From Nymphaea colorata (Eukaryota > Streptophyta > Magnoliopsida > Nymphaeales > Nymphaeaceae), in contig NC_045144.1 of the NCBI RefSeq assembly GCF_008831285.2, positions 13,195,858 to 13,259,857 of the forward strand: a stretch of DNA of 64,000 nt, read 5' to 3'. Positions 35,015-46,989 of the stretch are shown here, piece by piece (the stretch's first letter is position 1; each line of letters opens with the position of its first letter). The notes below the pieces were generated by a model. The model was not told the DNA's origin and ran no database searches. It worked only from the letters and a program-made list of their open reading frames with translations. The translations under genes and the position numbers were made by a program.

Positions 35015-36690
35015 TATGTACTGATACAAAAAGCCAGGGTTGGGCCCACCGGGGGAGGAGCGTGGAAGACAATTTTGTCATTTTTTCTCCCATACCATTG
35101 TTAAACTAATTCCAAATTAAACGCTTAACTGCATACTTGAACCAGTTTGCTAAGCTATATATAATTAATTTGCCCACCCCAACGCACAAAATTTATTGAT
35201 TTTTCATTTTGCTGCATTCAATAATTAGCACCTTCGTATAGATTTAGCATCTTGAGAATCTAAAATTGTTGGCCTCTGCCACTGATTTCAACCAGCTTAT
35301 TCTATTAGATAAACAAATAACTTCTACAGTTTTATCAGATGTGAAAGAGATTAAGTATATAAGAAGCCTGACATAAAGAATTTTCCTACATTTACAACCA
35401 TCTATACGTTATGAGTTAATAGTCGTGAGTTAATAATTAGAAAGGTAGCTGCTAGATTTTGTCACGTGAAAATTGAATTCACTTAAAAAAAAGGATAGAT
35501 TCATTAATAAATCACAGGTCTATTCATGCTGCAAAATAAACCATGAGAAAAATGAGCTGCCATTCAAGGGAGATATACAGACGGGACAACAATTAATGCA
35601 GCATGTGATCGCCAGCTTCCGCTGCACGGCCGACCACAATTAAAGTAAGAAATAAACGACTTGACATTTGGTGTAGGATTTGCGTTGACCCAATGCCCCT
35701 ACCAATGTACATTGACATGAATGAGATCCTTATTTTTCATTTCACTGAATTACTGAACGACTATCTTAAACCAAATGGACAATGACATATACAAACAAGC
35801 TGGAAAATAAGTGGACGTGAACTTTGGGTGGTAACCAATTCCTCTTTCCTTAATTAACTTCCACACTTTCATTATTCTTGCCGTAAATTTTGAGAAAGTT
35901 GTTAACTTGATTAAGCGGTCAACTAAATTAATTTCAATACATTTTTTCATAATGTATTCTGAGGCCATTGTCAGCATGGTTTCCCAAGAGCAGCATTACC
36001 TTTTGAGTGTTTTTTTCAAATCCATTCACTTTTAGTTCTTGTGTTTAAAACCAATGTTCTAAAAGACTATGAGCCTAGGAGAGGAGTCGAGCCACTCGGA
36101 GGTGAGGCGAAGCAAGGAAATTGGAAAAACAACTAAATGGGAATCCTAGTAACAAAAAATAGTATAAAAACCTAATTTAGTTCTTAAAATTTTAAGACAT
36201 GCCAAACAGATGCAGTACCTAATATCGTTCAATTTTACAACATGGGATTAATTGAAAATCATGAGTTATAATTTTACATTTCATACATACAGGTGTGAAT
36301 ATAAAATATAAATGATAATAACAACCCTATGATTGTATTGAGTTTGTTCTAGTTAAAACAGGTTGGACGGTGACAAGAAGCACATTACAGCCCTTTCCCA
36401 CTAAACGAAGAAGATCAACGATAGATCATGAAGCTATAAACTAGCTGACTTTGTTCTAGTTATGCAAGAAGACCTTCTTTGTAAACCTGAATTTTATTGA
36501 AAAATAGACATAACTGTTCTCACCCCAGTCCTTTCTCAAAGGGGGGTTGAAATACAAATCAGCTATTTAACTACTTTTCATTTGAATTTGGATCCACCTA
36601 CCACTATAAGTGTGGTTGACTACATAACAATCCATTTTAACGTAAACCTGCATTCTAACTACATAACACTCCATTTTCATCTATACGCCC
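35015..36690. other. Non-coding A/T-rich spacer
   Basis: No protein similarity, no paired terminal repeats and no array were seen. The frames here are short and not recognised. Confidence 0.5.
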
Positions 36691-36694
36691 GTTG

Positions 36695-38207
36695 ATACGA
36701 GGTTCAACTGTTCCTGCTGCCTTTAACAGGGGTAATTAGACAAAGGACAATGGATCATTTGGATCATGTACGAGTTATTGATGCAAGTCCTATATGCTTA
36801 TGCATTGAGGTTTGGATTCAAAAACCAAAGTGATTTGCTGGATTCAAAACCCAAAGTTTATAAGTGATTTTAACTTATTTTGAAAATTGGAGGGTTTTTA
36901 AATTGATTTAAAGACCTTTGTTTTAGTGTCATTTGAAATCCACAATTCTTAGAAATTTTGAAATTGAGTTCTTTGTTGTGAACTCAATTTGATTCATGAG
37001 TTGAAGTGATGATCGTCTTATGATTAAAATTGATTTTGAACTCTTTTTTTGCCAAATCATGTGATTTGGTCTACAATATTTAAAAACTTGTGTAGAGTTC
37101 ATTCTTTTGATGGGACATGGGCCCAAATTATTAGAAAACGTATTGTTTTCTAAACATATTTTGATCAAAATTATGAATGCATTGTTTATGTTTTCTTTGG
37201 AACTTAAAGTTGAATCACTTAACTTCTTGAGAATGTGCACGTGGTGCTATTGATTTTAAGTGAAAGTGAATGCATGAAATTAGATGACAAACTATATAAA
37301 ACATTCATTCTTCTCTCTTTCATAATCTCTCAAGATTCATTCTCTACATGAAGATTGATTTTAATTAAAATGTAGGAATTTCTCCAAATGTGCTTATTAT
37401 ATTGTTAAGCACATGAATTAGAGATGTAGTCCATAAGCTTGAGTCATGGATGAGAAACTCAAAACAATTAAAAACTAGGCAAATAAGTTTGAAATCAAAC
37501 TTTAAAATATAGAAGAAATGGATATCATCCTTTTTCCTTAAAATTGTCATAAAAGTCAGATTTTATTCTGATTTAAATGGATTAAAATTAAAATATTGAT
37601 TCTAAGAGTGTTTGACTCTTGAAAGATGACGAAATCCAGTTTTACTCCATACAAACTAAGCATCAAGTAGGCAAAAATCATGTGCCACATGATGGAGTTC
37701 TAAAAACCTTTCTTTCTCAAAATCAAACAAAATTTCATATTCTTGTCCTATAAGATCCATTCATTTCTTGGACTTTTAAAACACTTTTGATCTTGTTCTT
37801 TAAGGGATGCAAAGAATATGGTTTTTCAAATGTAATCTTACAATGTTTTTTAGACTCAATCAATCACATGTAAGTCTGAAAATTGGTGAAGGAAATCAGA
37901 AATTTCTAAAAGGCTTTTAGAGAGCCGATTAGGTAGGAGTAGAACCTTTTTATTGTTCTTCAAAACCAAATCACTTTGTGGCTGAAGCTAATTCCAAAAA
38001 AACATGGTCTAATTTCAACAACTTGCATATATTTTACGTATGGATTACTGACATTAAATAAAAATGAAATGAAAATGATTTCATAGCTTTGCACTATGAA
38101 ATCAATAAAATGATCACCCTTTTTAAAAACCAGTTTGGAAACGTATTCCAACCTGATTTTAAAAGAGAAAAATGGTTTTTAACAAGAGATTGCATGTCTA
38201 TATATAT

Positions 38208-38262
<55 letters not shown>

Positions 38263-40460
38263 CTTACTCTTCAAAATGAAATTTAATCAAGGGACCACAA
38301 AACTCATGAATCATAACGATTCATGGCTGGGCTCTTTTACGTAGAAAGATTGAAAACTTGTTTCCAATCTCCTCTACCACCCTTGACCAATTAAATTGAA
38401 AGACATGAATCCAAATGACTTCAAATGAGAAGGAACACAAAACAATGCTCAAGCTGATTCATCCATAATTTTTCGATACAAGGGTGGATAACATTCATTA
38501 AAAAAATGTATAAATTCCTAATAGGTGTTTTCATCACATATGTTGCAGCAAAATCACTCTCTCATCGTGGGATTCTCTCATAGTGAGGATTCAAAATGGG
38601 TTTAAGCTTCTTGTTTTGAAACGGACGTGGCCTTGGGGCCCTTTTCAAAACTTGATATATGGGTTCATCTTTAAGAAAAATCGATGCATGCATGCATTAT
38701 GCATTAACATGTACATTCAATCGTAGGTTTTCCCTAGCTGGATATCATTATCAGCTATAAAATAAATGAAACTAAACTCCTCCCATGAATTGCTAAAATT
38801 AAAATGAACCAATAAAAAGCTAAAGTATATGAGAAAAGAGTTAAAATCACCTACCTTGCGGATAATCTTGATACTTAATCTTCTTCTTCACTTGTTTTCT
38901 AAATCGAGCAATCCTAAGCAGGAATCAAAGCTTGGATTCGAGCTTAGCAAAGCTAGAATTTGGAGTAGAAAAGAGAGCTTTTCACTATGAAAATCCTAAG
39001 TTAGGGTTCACTTTAGCACATTCACTTAGCAAAATCAATGGAGAGAATAAAGGAAAATGAAGAGGAAAATGAGAGAGAGGCGGGAAGAAGGCTTGGATGA
39101 ATCTTCTTTCTCCTCCTTGGTTTCTCCCTCCTAGCTCCTTGGTTGCAGCAACTTGATGGAATCTTCAAAATTTTTGTCCTTCTCCTCGGTGGCCAAGGGG
39201 AGGTTTATATAGAAGAGGAGGTGGGTTCAACCACCTTCTTAACTCCCCTTGAGAACTTGCTTTAGACTTTGGGGACTTGTAAAATGGGTTAAATGAGGTT
39301 TAATGGCTCTAATTGACCATTCTTAGCCCATTCACACGAGCTAGGTGTTCTGGCCTAGGTTTGGTCTACATTGGTTCAGACCTAGCTGACCAACTTTGAC
39401 CAAAATTTTGGATCAAAATGCCCTTGCACACGGTTTGTCCTTATTTTGTGCTATTTATTTTCTTTGTTTAAAATCGAGCTTGTTAGGTTAAAACCTAGTT
39501 ACTAAGCTCTAAATGTCATTGAATTATGATAATTCAATTTAAATTTGAATAAAATTTAAAAATTCTATCAATATTTGTTCCAAAAGGGTATTTTGATCCA
39601 TAACTTGATTAAAAATGGATTTCAACTTAATCAATTTATGCTCTATAATCTCAATTTGATCATAGAGGGCAAAATTGTTCAGATTGGTTAATTTCAACCA
39701 ATTGAGGTAGAACTATGGATTGTTTGAGTAATTTGATAAATTTAAGCTAAGAAAGCTCTTAATTGAGTTGAATTGTACTTTGACTGAGCTTAGTCAAAGT
39801 GAGATCGATTCGGTAAAAGTCTATTTTCGTCCATTGATTGGGTCGCAGGACAGACCTACCCTTTTGACTGAGTTGAGTCCATGTTGACCAAACCTAGCTG
39901 AAATTGACACCACATTTGGGTGCACCCGGGTCAAACCTACTTCGATTAAATAGGTTAGGTGAGATTGACCAGCTTAGTTATTGCTTTTTGGAAATTGACT
40001 CCTGTTTAAAGAGGACCTCATTAAAGAATAGAGAGAGACATAAATGTCTCTCTTTTCCTAGGTTTCCGATTCATTTCTCCTTGAAAATGACTTTTTTCAT
40101 TTAATTGAGAAAAATATATTATTTTTTTAAATGGAGGGGCATGACCCCTGGGGGGCTCTTGACCACACGGGCTAGGTGGGGCCCACATGTGGGTCCCACA
40201 TAACATTCTAGACTGAATTAGATCAAATTCTTGGATTTAAGTCAAAATTTGAATTTTGCAATTGGATTTGGATTTCAAAAGACATTTGCACATAGTTTGG
40301 ACTCGTAATCCTACATTGGGATTTGTGTCGCAGGTTAAATTGAATCTAAATTGTTCTTTAGAGAAATTAGCTTTGAAATTACAATTTTTCACAATTCTTT
40401 TGTAAAATTTTGATATCACTTGAGTTCTGATGTGAAAAATTTGGGGTGTTAATAGATGCC
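36695..40460 (-). repeat. Left LTR-like copy of a Tat-lineage gypsy element
   Basis: Phrases here recur in the same order and orientation at 47.0-49.7 kb. They include tttaacaggggtaattagac, gaatgtgcacgtg, cacgattc or caagattcattctctacatgaagattg, atccacaagcttgag-like, ccaccctt…aatta, aggggtgtggccttggg or acgtggccttgggg, and an agagagagg block before ggttgcagcaac. The integrase at 41443-42411 lies on the minus strand and ends toward this copy, so this would be its 3' LTR. A purine run (minus strand aacaaagaaggg, near 40465) may be the PPT. The edges are approximate and the divergence is large. Confidence 0.6.
38199..38258. repeat. (TA)n microsatellite
   Basis: A long TA run with one aaa interruption, inside the left LTR-like copy. 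Confidence 0.95.
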
Positions 40461-41442
40461 CTTCTTTGTTGTTAAGCAAGTTGAAGAATTTGCTTAATAG
40501 CAAAGATTTACGCACCAAATTTTTGCAAATTAAAATTGAAAAATCCATTTTTCAAATGATGTTGAACCATCCTGACTCGAGGGAAATGCTAGGCATAGAC
40601 CTGAAATAAGAAGATTTTCCTCCATCTCACTGGAGACTGTATAGTGGAATTAATGTTGGTTGAAAAATTCTGCAATTGTGAAAGTTTTTGCATTTGATGC
40701 TTAGAGAACTTAGCCCTTGATGCCTTCTAGACTATTGGCGAGTGATTCACCCCTGGAGGAAATTCCTCATCACCGCAAAAGCTAATACGGAGTTCCACTG
40801 CTTTAGTGATTTTGTGTAGTTTGCTTTGTGCAATATCAAGTATATCGGTCTTTTTTTTCTGAACCCTTGTAGCGAGCTTTGGGCTGGTAACTCCCAGACC
40901 AGATGGCCTTAGGGTACCAAGTGTAAAACACTCCTCATAATTACTTACTCGAATCCAGAAGGCTTTAGGAGACTTAATATAAGCAAAATGTTCAAGGATT
41001 GCTTTTTAGCTTCACGGCGTAAGCATAAGTCCTATGCCCACCCGCGCCTGTAGAGCTTTGAACCAGAGGAACAACTGCACTCACCTCGAGCTCATCGCTC
41101 AACTCATCTTGCTTGATAGCTTTTTCTAACATCTTGCCAAGGTTTTTTAGGTCACAAGGGCTTTTTCTTATGGCGTCCCATGCTAGACCTCTACAAGTGC
41201 CAATTGTCGGGACCAACATTAATTGCTATACATTAATCCCTCCATTTCTTTGGGAATTTCTTGTATAGTTCAAGTCAATGTCCTTGCTGTTGTCCTCAAT
41301 ACATGGGCTGAGTTTGAAAATTTTGGAAAATTTTGATGCATTTTTGAAACTTTCTCTAAAGGATACTATGCCCCTTCATTTGAAAATTGTCAAGAATGTG
41401 CTTATCAAAGCACAATTGTTTTGAAATTTTTGAATTACAAAT
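40461..41442 (-). other. Region between integrase and 3' LTR
   Basis: It holds a 75-codon minus-strand frame (40992-41219, containing LGKMLEKAIKQDELSDELEVS) that I cannot assign. Tat-lineage elements often have a long spacer or extra frame between the integrase and the 3' LTR, which fits the position. Confidence 0.4.
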
Positions 41443-42440
41443 TTAAGTATAGAATTTTTTGAGATGCAAGGCCTGAATTGGATCCAGGATTCCGACCCCA
41501 TCGGCGTCAATTAGCCAATAAGAATTGTGAGGTAGAACCTCTTTGATGACATATGAGCATTCCCAGTTCGGTGCCCATTTTCCTTTGGGTCTACTCTTGA
41601 GTAGAACTATAGATCTTAGTACAAGATCATTTACTTGGAATTTTCTTTCAATGACCGATTTGGCATAATGTCGGGTGACTCTCTTGTGATAGACTTCAGC
41701 ATGCTCTGCCGCTTGTATCCTTTTCTCGTCTAAGAGGTCTAATTGAGCAAGTCTCTTTTTCTGATACTTTCTAATTGAGAGTTTAGTGAGAGCAGCAAAT
41801 TTCATTGTTGGTTTTTGGACATGTAATGGAAGGACAATTTCTATTCCATATACTAATTCTGCTGGTGTAGCATTGGCGGGCATTCGAATTTTTGTTCGAT
41901 ATGCCCAAAGTGCATTGTGCATTTTCTCGTGCCAATCTCGGCCTATTTCAATAGTCCTTTCTAAGACACGAATCAAAATCTTGTTGGTTGCTTCTGCATG
42001 ACCATTACCTTGAGGGTAATACGGGGTGAAAAATTGATGTTGTATTTTGTGTTTGTGACAGAGATTGCGCACTTTCTCATTTTTAAAATGAGTACCGTTA
42101 TCAGAAACGATATTATGCGGGATGTCGAATCTACGCAAAAGGTTTTTGTGAATGGACACTACATGTCGTCCTTCGACTGTTTTTAAGGTAATTGCTTCGA
42201 CCCATTTGGTGAAATAATCTGTAGCTGCATGAAAATACCTGTGTCCATTTGAGGCAGGTGGATTGATTGGACCGACCACGTCAAAGGCCCACATAGAGAA
42301 CGGCCAAGGTGAGCTGACCGAATGAAGGTATGCTGTTGGAGCATGAATTGATGATGCATACAACTGACATTTGATGCATTTCTTGACAAATTGGTGATAA
42401 TCTCTCTGCATTGTGGGCTAATAGTATTCTGCTCTAAATG
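41443..42440 (-). CDS. Tat-lineage gypsy integrase, open over 322 codons
   Basis: The longest clean frame in the window (42411 down to 41443). It starts in the zinc-binding region (FVKKCIKCQ). Then come FSMWAFDVVGPINPPASNGH (first Asp), IPHNIVSDNGTHF (second Asp) and YYPQGNGHAEATNK (Glu). Exactly 35 residues separate the second Asp from the Glu, so the D,D-35-E triad is preserved. WHEKMHNALWAYRTKIRMPANATPAELVYG and a C-terminal DLVLR…GKWAPNWECSY…LKKFY complete it. The PINPP-SNGHRY and WAYRT features point to the Tat lineage. One codon upstream of the first Met, the frame has a TAG where the family has Trp (YY-W-PTM), so it is a relic and not a full pol. Confidence 0.9.
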
Positions 42441-42960
42441 TTTGACTGACGAGGGTCTGATTCTAAATCAAATACAATGTACACATTTTGCCCAAATACA
42501 TACATTTTCATTCTAACATCAAATTTTGAAGCTGAGTTCAAGTTGGTGGCAAAACAGGGGCATCCAAAAACCTTCGTATTAGTATAGGATGGTTTTCGAT
42601 TGAATAAGACCTTAAATTGTGTTTTGCTCTAGAAGTCCTATTGATCAACTGCTATTTCATTCCCCCAATAAAAACAAAGGTAAATTTGCTTGATGTTTGA
42701 GAGCATGAGTGACGTCAAGTATGTGCCAAGGCTTCCCCTCTACAACACCAAATTGTTGTGGTGTGTAGGGGCAGCCATGATAGTGTAATATTCTTTACTT
42801 TGTAGAAATAATTCAAATTATGTGTAAAAAATTCAAAACCCTTGTTAGCTTTGAACTTTAATTTGCTGCTTTTAAATTTGTTCTCAATCATAGTCACAAA
42901 ACTATATATAACGCACTATCTCCTTGATGCATACTTTACATCATTGCTTAGTTAAGGTCA
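42441..42960 (-). pseudogene. Copia integrase relic, antisense, abutting the Tat integrase
   Basis: Minus-strand translation, using more than one frame, gives KANKGFEFFTHNLNYFYK (about 42790-42860), then HYHGCPYTPQQFGVVEGK and WHILDVTHALKHQANLPL (42675-42790), FKVLFNRKPSYTNTKVFGCP and FATNLNSASKFDVRMK (42500-42620), and VYIVFDLESDP (about 42455-42490). These are the second-Asp to Glu part and C-terminal end of a copia integrase (TPQQNGVVERKH and LKVFGC-type blocks). It meets the Tat integrase near 42445 with no spacer. Confidence 0.75.
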
Positions 42961-45900
42961 CCTTGAGAACTTTGTTGGCTTAGTTAATGAGTTTTTACTA
43001 AGTCAACTTTGTCAAGTTTATTATTGGGAATTATTTTGGACGTTGGGACTCTATGGGTTTTTGTCCACATAAATTGTTTGGGTTTGAATCTAAGTTATAT
43101 CTAAGGCCCACATTTTCGCCTACAATCAGACCATGCATTTAATGTTCTGTCACGTCAAATGAGATCATAACAGTTGGAAGGTTTCAATTTTCTTTGTCAT
43201 ATTAATCACCCTTTTTCTTTTTCATATCATAAGACTTTTGCTAAATAGAAATTTTGCTAAAAACTGAAAGAGAGGGATGGCTTTGTTGGGTGAGTTTATT
43301 TTTTGCTGAAATGACATTAATTGTTCATTTGAAATGACTAAAAAGACTTGCTTTGGAATGGAATGAAAAAGAAAAATCTAAGTAAGAGATTTATTTTTTG
43401 TATCATATAGTGGAAATCAAAATATTGGATGGAATATTTAGGAAAGCAATAACATAATTTTGTAAAACTTTTACAAAGAGACAGATCTCTTACATAATTT
43501 CTTGAATTTTCCACATAAAATTTAATTACCATGTGTTTGAATGATTTTAAATAATTTTATTTCAAAAATAAATTCCCTCAGTTTTTTAATCTTGTTATCC
43601 ATCAGCCTAACTACTAATTTATATTATCTAGGCTACATGCACTGGGAAGGAGTCCGCTATATTTACTGTGAAGAAATGAAAAGGATTAAGAAATGTACCC
43701 TTGATATGTAGCTCTAACTAACAACTTTTATTCTTGAACCAACATGTTGCTATAAAAACAAAATAGAAAAATTTTCATGGATATTCTCTTTATAAAGATT
43801 ATGCATTGGAGGAAAAATAAATTTTCCAAAAGTTGATGACAAATTATATGATTTTTCAGAAAATTAAACATTATAATATGAAGGAAGAGTGATTTTAAAA
43901 CCTTTTTTTGTCTCAACTATAATAAATTCAACTATGTAATTACTTAATGTAATGAAAAATTATGTGGACATATAAAATTAAAAAGTCAAAAGTATATTTG
44001 AAAAAGACTTTGATTAAAATAGTAGCAACTATATCTAACATTAATAAACCTTGTACAAAAATATTGTTTACTTGTTTTCTGTTCTATGAATGTTTACGAT
44101 CCTGAATTTGTTATTCATTTATTGAAAAAACATAATTTTAAATGTAAGAAACATAATCGTAAACACTAAAGTAGACGATGTTTTAACCCAAGTCCCAGAG
44201 TAGCCGTGAACCCCAGTGGCAAGTGAATGGGGAGAGGGCCTTTGGCCTATTCATAGTATCTTCAATTTAAAACCATATTTCTTAATTTTGAGGCTATCAA
44301 TTTGTTCAAATCGGTTCTTTCTATTGATTTTGTGTCTTGTGATTAGTTTAGGTATTTTTGCCATTTAACTTTTGCCAAGATAGATTGTCCCAAAAAGACC
44401 GAAGATTCTCCTTGCTTCTGGGGTCCTGGGCTACATCAGATCTGGGTGGCCCAAGGTATGGTACAGCCTTCAACTTGAGTGTCAGGATCCCACTTTTCAT
44501 AGTCCAGGAATGTAAAACACATGAGAATCAAACTTGCAACATGTCTTCTACATGTCTGCCCATGCATCCAATTACGCTATGCCCCTTGATGCATATAGGA
44601 TGAGTAACTTAATGCTCAATTTAACAAAGAATATTTTCCTGCTAAGGATATGCTAGGTGGTAGCTAGGCTACCTACTTTTATTCCAAAAAAACAAAAAAG
44701 ATCAAGAGATCAAAAACTTTTTCACGCATCAGGCACTAAGTGAAACACAATGATGAGAAAAAGCAGCTAGACTAATTAACCAGTATGAAGCTTCATGTCT
44801 AGGAAATTATATCTGCATAAGACTCTCCTTCTTTAGAATTTACTACCCTCCCTCTGCCCCCACCCCAAAAAAAAAAAAAAATTATACCGATTGTGGCAAA
44901 GCTATATTGGTGAAAAGTAACCCTGGTTGTTGCAATCCATCATGAATGAAAACACAAAACCAAATGTAATAGTAAAATTTTATAAAGTATTTAAATAATG
45001 CATACATCTAATTAAAATAAAGCTACATCAGTATTTGTAGCAGGCCACACCAATTCTGATGCTCATCCCTGTTCCGTACATTGAAGTAACTACATATACT
45101 GTTGACACAATTCAAATTCTATAAGTTGCCATTTGAATGCAAACAGTCTTAAGGCTGTAAGAACAAGAATTAATCAAAGTTGATATAAAAAGAGCATATG
45201 AGAAGCAAACATAAATGTATTTCTGTACTACCTCAATAGCAGAAGTGATAAGCAATGTGTGAAGTACACAACAATTTCCTAAACAACATTTTTGAGCCTT
45301 CATCACCAATAGCTAACTTTCTTGTCATCAAATTGATGATTTTGTAACAAATTTTACTAATGCAGTCTGTAAAAAACAAAAAAAAAAGTGAAGGCTGCAT
45401 AAAAAAATTGCATTAAGAAAATTTGTAGAGACCACCTAAAATTTAGTAGATTACATATTTCATAGCTGAAATTTGAAACATAACCTAACGTAGAATTAGC
45501 TTATTACAATCTTAAATGCTCATGATGATGGCTCTGTAGCCAATAGAATGGTGTTCACTAGATAGGTTGGTAGATGATGCCTTTGATTACAATTTCTCTT
45601 GAATGAACTTCAACCCTTTAAAGACATGAATAATGCTCAAGATGAAGGCTCTATAGCCAATAGAATCGTGGTAGAAGTTCAGTAGTTACGGTACTGGTGA
45701 TGCTTCTTGGGTTTGAGAAGCAGAGCAAGAAACCTGCAACAAATGATAAAAAAGCAAACCCTTAAGCACCAATAGGTAGGAATTTGATCAATGTAAGACA
45801 ACATAATTACTTTCAAATAATGAAGTTAAATAACACATGATAGCTACCTGAAGTGATCTATGGCAAAAGAAAGTGATGCCAATATTCCTATAAACAGTCC

Positions 45901-46724
45901 TCTAGGTGCCTTTTTGATTCACTTCCAAGTGCCATAAGAATATAAAGAAATTAACTACCAGCATATGAAGTAGCCGATTGCGAGTTTATCAATTGGGAGT
46001 AACCGATTCTTTTATCAATAGTTGAAGGCAGGTTGAGTTCTATGGCAACTCAGTTCAAGCCTTCAAGGTATGAAAGCTACAAGATATAACTAGCTCAACA
46101 ATAATGTTAAAACTAGGAAAGGATACATTCTATTAGGGCTAATACAAACAAAGTGGTGTCAAATATTTTATATGCTTCCTTCAGACCCATCTTTATTAAG
46201 TTTTCTTCTTCCAAATACAGTTTTCATGGAAATCTTGCCGGACATCAACATATTATTCTCAAGTGAACCAGATTGAAACATCACCTTTGGATCACTTATA
46301 AGTGCTCCTTATCAAATGTTCCTTAGTCACTCAAACTTTTTAGTTTTTGCACAAGAAAGACCATGGAGGAAGACAACATACCTGAACTTATGCTCTTCCT
46401 CTTTCCATCAACTCAGCATCTCGGAGCATTGTGGACAATGTATCAATCTTAAGTCCTGCATATGAAATCAACTACCATGAGATGAAAGTGTCACTCCGTT
46501 TTGTCTGCATTATGATCATGTTTCTTTATAGCTGGTTACAATTTTCCTTTTGGGTTGTCTTAACAATCCTCCATGTGCTACAGTGTTTCACTAGCTAATA
46601 GTTGTCCATGCTACATCTTGAACTATCTTGAGGCCTTTGAAGAGAATGTTGTTCAAAATTAGATAGATAATTTTGATGGTAACCATGTTGATTCTCACTC
46701 TTCAGAACAATGTTTTTCTTTTTT
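42961..46724. other. Non-coding interior, no gene recognised
   Basis: I searched both strands by eye for gag, protease and RT blocks of the Tat element and found none. There is a minor internal repeat at about 45515-45550 and 45635-45670 (atgctca-gatga-ggctct-tagccaatagaat). Otherwise it is A/T-rich with short frames. Confidence 0.5.
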
Positions 46725-46965
46725 CCAATCACATTGGTAAGACAACCCACGAGTGCAAATCGGTATCTACTTCCTCATACATCTCTTGTTTCAGATGCTT
46801 ATGCTCTAGGATTGGTAGTCTTTGCATCTGGCTTTGCAAATGCAATGCTTGAAGCTATAATTACACCTACGATCCTGTGGTTGAATGTCTGTCTATTTGC
46901 ACCCCTCCTATCCTTAAGGTGTCGATTGAGTGTGGGTATTCATGCGAAGCAGAAAAATTTCAAAT
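46725..46965 (+). pseudogene. GDPD-like gene fragment
   Basis: The frame from about 46736 reads LVRQPTSANRYLLPHTSLVS, then DAYALGLVVFASGFANAMLE. After a frame change it reads YNYTYDPVVECLS. This matches the end of plant glycerophosphodiester phosphodiesterases (an YLLPHTS-VEDAHAAGL-VFASGFAND…SYNYSYDP block) near the active-site barrel strands. Such enzymes hydrolyse glycerophosphodiesters to glycerol-3-phosphate. Only one exon-sized piece remains and it is frameshifted. The assignment rests on one block recognised by eye. Confidence 0.6.
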
Positions 46966-46989
46966 TGATTTTTTAGAAAAATTTTAAGA

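Noticed and set aside
34069-35093. Minus-strand frames with repeated PNSCHRYSSMPAI-like peptide
   Set aside because: They read through the 58-bp satellite. The unit is not a multiple of three, so the peptide repeat is not maintained between units and a conserved protein is unlikely.
38089-38286. 65-codon frame with an Ile-Tyr repeat
   Set aside because: It is a (TA)n array inside an LTR-like copy.
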